Shown here: piece by piece, positions 33,099 through 36,109 of the stretch
Layout of the letters: each line of letters opens with the position of its first letter
Position numbering within the stretch: position 1 is the stretch's first letter
Assembly: GCA_013003065.1 (NCBI GenBank)
Contig: JABDLI010000262.1
Span: 1 to 36,109, forward strand
Origin: Phycisphaerales bacterium
Lineage (GTDB): Bacteria > Planctomycetota > Phycisphaerae > Phycisphaerales > SM1A02
Length of the DNA stretch: 36,109 bases
Reading direction: 5' to 3'
The notes under the pieces: model-generated
The model's database searches: none
Told to the model about the DNA's origin: nothing
Seen by the model: the letters and a program-made list of their open reading frames with translations, nothing else
Program-made: the position numbers and the translations under genes

Positions 33099-33728
33099 AT
33101 GAAAGCGACCACCGCCATTCTTGCCGCGGTCACGACCACGTTCGTGATTGCCGGCACCGCCGACGCCGGCCTGCTGGGCACCGGCGCCGGCTTCGACATC
33201 CCCGACGACGACCCCGTCGGCGCCTCGACCAGCTTCGTCGCGGGCAGCAGCGGCCAGATCGCCGAGATCACCGTCAACCTCGACAACCTGATTCACACGT
33301 GGTCCGGCGACCTGATCATGACGCTGACCCACGACGCCGGCGCCGGAGACGTCGTCTCCGCGACCTTCGTGAACCGTCCCGGCTCCACCACCGACGGCGG
33401 CGGCACGTTCGGCAGCGGCGTCGACTACGCCGGAAACTACTCCTTCAACGACGCGGGCGACGACCTGCTCACGTCGCTGAACTCCGCGGGCGTCTCCCTC
33501 GCGGGCGGCACCTACAGCCACGTCGCGCTCGTCGGCGGCACCGACGCCCTCTCGACCTTCAACGGTCGCGACACCGCCGGCACCTGGACGCTGAACGTCA
33601 GCGACAACGCCCAGGCCGACACCGGCACGCTCGGCGGCTGGTCCGTCGATGTCACGACGGTTCCCGCTCCCGGCGCCCTGGCTTTGCTCGGCATCGCCGG
33701 TCTCGCCGGTCGCCGTCGCCGCGGCTGA
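33099..33728 (+). CDS. secreted P-domain protein with PEP-CTERM-like sorting tail
   Basis: 209 residues; ATG at 33099 after a GAGGAG site. The Sec signal ends near TADA (residue 23). The body (about 30-187) is a beta-rich P/Homo-B-type domain, with the typical LIHTWSGDLIMTLTHDAG and a later FNGRDTAGTWTLNVSD...GTLGGWSVDV; the domain is normally C-terminal to subtilisin-like proteases but here stands alone. The tail VPAPGALALLGIAGLAGRRRRG is a short PEP-CTERM-like signal (Pro-containing motif, hydrophobic helix, Arg cluster), suggesting surface sorting. Function unknown. Its composition (many Gly/Asp/Thr) suits an extracellular protein. Confidence 0.87.
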   Translation: MKATTAILAAVTTTFVIAGTADAGLLGTGAGFDIPDDDPVGASTSFVAGSSGQIAEITVNLDNLIHTWSGDLIMTLTHDAGAGDVVSATFVNRPGSTTDGGGTFGSGVDYAGNYSFNDAGDDLLTSLNSAGVSLAGGTYSHVALVGGTDALSTFNGRDTAGTWTLNVSDNAQADTGTLGGWSVDVTTVPAPGALALLGIAGLAGRRRRG

Positions 33729-33756
33729 TTCGAACGCTCGGACTTGAATCCAACTC

Positions 33757-33794
33757 GAGCCGGCCCGCCAACGCGGGCCGGCTCGTTTCTTTGG
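33757..33794. terminator. strong intrinsic terminator
   Basis: Perfect 12-bp stem (GAGCCGGCCCGC 33757-33768, GCGGGCCGGCTC 33773-33784), loop CAAC, followed by GTTTCTTT. It lies 28 bp after the P-domain gene and just before the convergent end of yedK. Confidence 0.88.
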
Positions 33795-33803
33795 TTTGCG
33801 TCG

Positions 33804-34520
33804 TCAGTCGAAGAGCGACGGTTGCACGGGATCACGCGGGAAACCGTCGTCGGGCGGCACCGGGGTGACGCAGTCGGGCGCGTCGTGGTCGACGAAGTTG
33901 ACGCGGCGGCTGACGGGGTGGGTCTCGAGCGTGTCGGCCGGGCACGGCCCCAGCAGCGAGCGGATGGCCCCGGTGTCGTGCGTCTCGGGATCGAGCCACG
34001 CCGCGAAGTCATCCCGGTCGAGGATGACCGGCATGCGATCGTGCAGGGGCGCGACGAGGTCGTTGGGGCGGGTGGTCAGGATCGTGAACGACTCCATCGA
34101 CTCCCCCGCCCCGTCCCGCCAACCCTCCCACAGACCGGCGAACGCCAACGGCCCGTGGTCGCGGCGACGGATGAAGTGCGGCTGCTTGCCCCCCTCCCGC
34201 TTCCGCCACTCGTAGAATCCGTCGGCGGGCACGAGACAGCGGCGACGCTGGAGCGCTTCCCGAAAGGCGGGCTTCTCCGCCGCCGTCTCCGAGCGGGCGT
34301 TGATCATCCGCGTCCCGATCTTGGGGTCCTTCGCCCACCACGGCACGAGCCCCCAGAAGAGCTGATCGAGCCGCCGCTCGCCGTCATCCGTTTGTCGCAC
34401 GACGGGCGCGCGCTGCGTGGGCGCGATGTTGTAGCGCCGGATGGCGGGCGGGAGGGACGAGAGGCCGCACAGCTCCGCCACCAGCTCCGCTGCGCTCATC
34501 AGGGCATACCGTCCGCACAT
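33804..34520 (-). CDS. yedK: SRAP/HMCES-family abasic-site processing protein
   Basis: 238 residues starting MCGRYAL, the invariant SRAP start; after Met removal Cys2 forms a thiazolidine crosslink with abasic sites in single-stranded DNA. The other active-site residues are visible: Asn74 (RMINARSET), Glu104 (DGFYEWRK) and His160 (PLHDRMPVIL). Also present is the WGLVPWWAKD segment. It shields abasic sites from error-prone bypass and breakage. Its position 1 kb from the imuA-imuB-dnaE2 operon extends a DNA-damage-tolerance theme, though it is separated by a P-domain gene on the other strand. Confidence 0.95.
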   Translation of the reverse strand: MCGRYALMSAAELVAELCGLSSLPPAIRRYNIAPTQRAPVVRQTDDGERRLDQLFWGLVPWWAKDPKIGTRMINARSETAAEKPAFREALQRRRCLVPADGFYEWRKREGGKQPHFIRRRDHGPLAFAGLWEGWRDGAGESMESFTILTTRPNDLVAPLHDRMPVILDRDDFAAWLDPETHDTGAIRSLLGPCPADTLETHPVSRRVNFVDHDAPDCVTPVPPDDGFPRDPVQPSLFD

Positions 34521-34593
34521 GGCGTGATTGTACGGCGGCCGCGGGAGGAGCCTCCCGCGGCCACGCGATTCGACACCTCGATCACCCGTCCGT

Positions 34594-36109
34594 CTACCGC
34601 TGCACGGACTGCGCCCGCCGCACGAGATCGAGAAACTCGGCGCGATCGCCGTGCGGGTCGTCGGCAAGACCGGGGCTGGCCAGATCGAGGACCTGTTCGT
34701 ACGTCGCTCCGGCCCGGTACTCGGAGCCGCGGAGCAGCATGCCCCACTCGGCCACCGCGGCCGCGAACCGGAAGTCGCTCGTCGTTTGCGCGAGCGGGGC
34801 GTCGCGGTCGACGACCGGGTGCTCGATGAGCTTGCTCACGTCGCCGTCGGGTGCCTTGGCACGCAGCTTGACCGTCATCAGCTCGCCGCTCGCCGCCTCG
34901 GCCGTGGCCGCGGCCGCCTTCTGGTACTTGAGCGGATCGACCGAGCCCGTCGCGAGCGGCGCGCCGGGGGGCACGATCTCGTAGAGCGCGGTCACCGTGT
35001 GTCCGGCCCCGATCTCCCCGGCGTCCTTGGTGTCGTCGTTGAAGTCCTCGGCGGCCAGGATGCGGTTCGCGTATCCGATCAGCCGATAGGCGGCGACCTT
35101 TGCCGGGTTGAACTCGACCTGGACCTTGACATCCTTGGCGATCGTCACGAGCGTGCCGCCCATCTCGCGGACGAGCACCTTCTTCGCCTCCCGCAGCGAG
35201 TCGATGTAGGCGAAGTTGCCGTTGCCCTTGTTGGACAGCGTTTCCATCCGGTCGTCCTGCCAGTTGCCGTGACCGAAGCCGAGGATGCTGAGAAAGACGC
35301 CGGACGTCCGCTTCTCCTCGATGAGCCGGTCCAGATCGCCCTGGCTGCTGACGCCGACGTTGAAGTCGCCGTCGGTGCACAGGATGACCCGGTTCACGCC
35401 GCCCTCGATGAAGTGCTCGGCCGCGAGACGGTAGGCGAGCTCGATGCCCTCGCCACCGTTCGTCGAGCCACCGGCCGACAGCCGGTCGAGGGCGTCGAGG
35501 ATCGTCTGCTTCTCGTCGCAGTACGTCGGCGGCAGCACCACCCCGGCGGCGCCCGCGTAGACGACCATCCCGATCCGATCGTCGGCGTTGAGCCGATCGA
35601 TGAGCAGACGCAGCGACTCCTTCAGCAGCGGCAGCTTGTTCGCCTGGTTCATCGAGCCGGAGACGTCGATGAGGAAGACGAGGCTGGTCGCCGGCCGCAT
35701 GTCGAGGTCGACATCCTGACCGCGGAGCCCGATCCGCACCAGGCGATGCGCCGGCTCCCACGGGCAGCCGCCGGTCTCGACGTTGACCGAGAACGGCTCG
35801 TCCCCGCTCGGCGGCTCGTACGCGTAGTCGAAGTAGTTGATCAGCTCCTCGATCCGCACCGCATCGGGCGGCACCCGCCGCCCCTGCCGGAGCATGCGAC
35901 GGACGTTGCTGTAGGAAGCCGTGTCGACGTCGATCGAAAACGTCGAAAGGGGCGTGTCGGCGGGCCGGCGGAACGGATTGTCGACGAGGGATCCGTAGGC
36001 CTCGCGATCGTGACCGGGTTGGCGGAAATCGGCGCCCGCGCGATCGCCCGCGCCGCCTTCACCCGCCTGCACCTGGCGACGCACTTCGGCGGGCGGCGCT
36101 CCGGGAGAC
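34594..36109 (-). CDS. von Willebrand factor A-domain protein (YfbK-like), 5' end cut by window edge
   Basis: The frame is open to the right edge, so the N-terminus (signal peptide and linker) lies outside. The visible 505 codons hold the YfbK-type N-terminal segment (FSIDVDTASYSNVRRMLRQG; VRIEELINYFDY). A VWA domain follows with MIDAS motif DVSGSMN (near 35655) and TDGDFNVG (near 35370). The C-terminal DUF3520-like region includes VEFNPAKVAAYRLIGYANR and GAGHTVTALYEIVP. Such proteins are exported or membrane-anchored metal-dependent adhesion-type proteins; the ligand is unknown. It ends 73 bp upstream of the yedK start on the same strand, so co-transcription is possible. Confidence 0.9.
   Translation of the reverse strand, partial: SPGAPPAEVRRQVQAGEGGAGDRAGADFRQPGHDREAYGSLVDNPFRRPADTPLSTFSIDVDTASYSNVRRMLRQGRRVPPDAVRIEELINYFDYAYEPPSGDEPFSVNVETGGCPWEPAHRLVRIGLRGQDVDLDMRPATSLVFLIDVSGSMNQANKLPLLKESLRLLIDRLNADDRIGMVVYAGAAGVVLPPTYCDEKQTILDALDRLSAGGSTNGGEGIELAYRLAAEHFIEGGVNRVILCTDGDFNVGVSSQGDLDRLIEEKRTSGVFLSILGFGHGNWQDDRMETLSNKGNGNFAYIDSLREAKKVLVREMGGTLVTIAKDVKVQVEFNPAKVAAYRLIGYANRILAAEDFNDDTKDAGEIGAGHTVTALYEIVPPGAPLATGSVDPLKYQKAAAATAEAASGELMTVKLRAKAPDGDVSKLIEHPVVDRDAPLAQTTSDFRFAAAVAEWGMLLRGSEYRAGATYEQVLDLASPGLADDPHGDRAEFLDLVRRAQSVQR

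Noticed and set aside
1-36109. CRISPR array, prophage, insertion sequence or toxin-antitoxin system
   Set aside because: No regularly spaced direct repeats, transposase, integrase or phage structural proteins seen; gene content is ordinary chromosomal.

Overview
The window is a GC-rich stretch of bacterial chromosome that looks like a planctomycete, most likely class Phycisphaerae. The pointers are a planctomycete-type (PSCyt1-like) cytochrome c domain fused to a DUF2231 membrane domain, a lipoprotein with NxxGxxxAF tandem repeats ending in two dockerin-like repeats, a secreted P-domain protein with a PEP-CTERM-like tail, a CRTAC1/ASPIC-UnbV protein beside a TPR lipoprotein, and many small ECF and lipoprotein genes. 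This placement is inferred from gene content; no rRNA or tRNA gene was seen. Because GC is high, most long antisense ORFs are shadows and were left out.

Left part (1-20,500): a Tat-exported amidase-signature enzyme (-), a small lipoprotein (+), a secreted S41 C-terminal processing protease (-), a tiny Arg-rich membrane protein (+), and a TPR lipoprotein (-) that starts 9 bp from divergent valS. ValS is translationally coupled to a HExxH metallopeptidase-like lipoprotein and followed by a YfcE-type phosphodiesterase and a GNAT acetyltransferase. Next is a minus-strand operon of ECF sigma factor, membrane (putative anti-sigma) protein and PDZ protein, then the NxxGxxxAF/dockerin lipoprotein. 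A plus-strand group of HEAT-like, TPR and CRTAC1 exported proteins follows. A short minus operon (class V aminotransferase, then DUF2231-cytochrome c) closes this part.

Right part (20,500-36,109): a DNA-damage-response neighbourhood. lexA (+) lies upstream of a zinc-ribbon membrane protein. An imuA-imuB-dnaE2 operon (-) encodes the SOS mutasome. yedK (SRAP, abasic-site DNA-protein crosslink) lies a little further along. Between lexA and the mutasome operon are a basic hypothetical protein and a 630-residue exported protein that looks like a metallopeptidase relative with its HExxH motif destroyed. A secreted P-domain protein is divergent from imuA, and a VWA (YfbK-like) protein runs off the right edge.

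The most striking unexplained element is a 163-nt structured region (26,509-26,671) that fills the gap between the convergent ends of the 630-residue gene and dnaE2. Its arms of about 53 nt pair at 39 of 53 positions as DNA. On the dnaE2-sense strand seven more positions become G-U wobbles, which suggests selection as RNA. The inner loop carries a perfect Shine-Dalgarno sequence and an ATG. A secondary lead is a similar 16-nt sequence upstream of imuA and in the dyad-rich region upstream of lexA, a candidate operator of unknown type.
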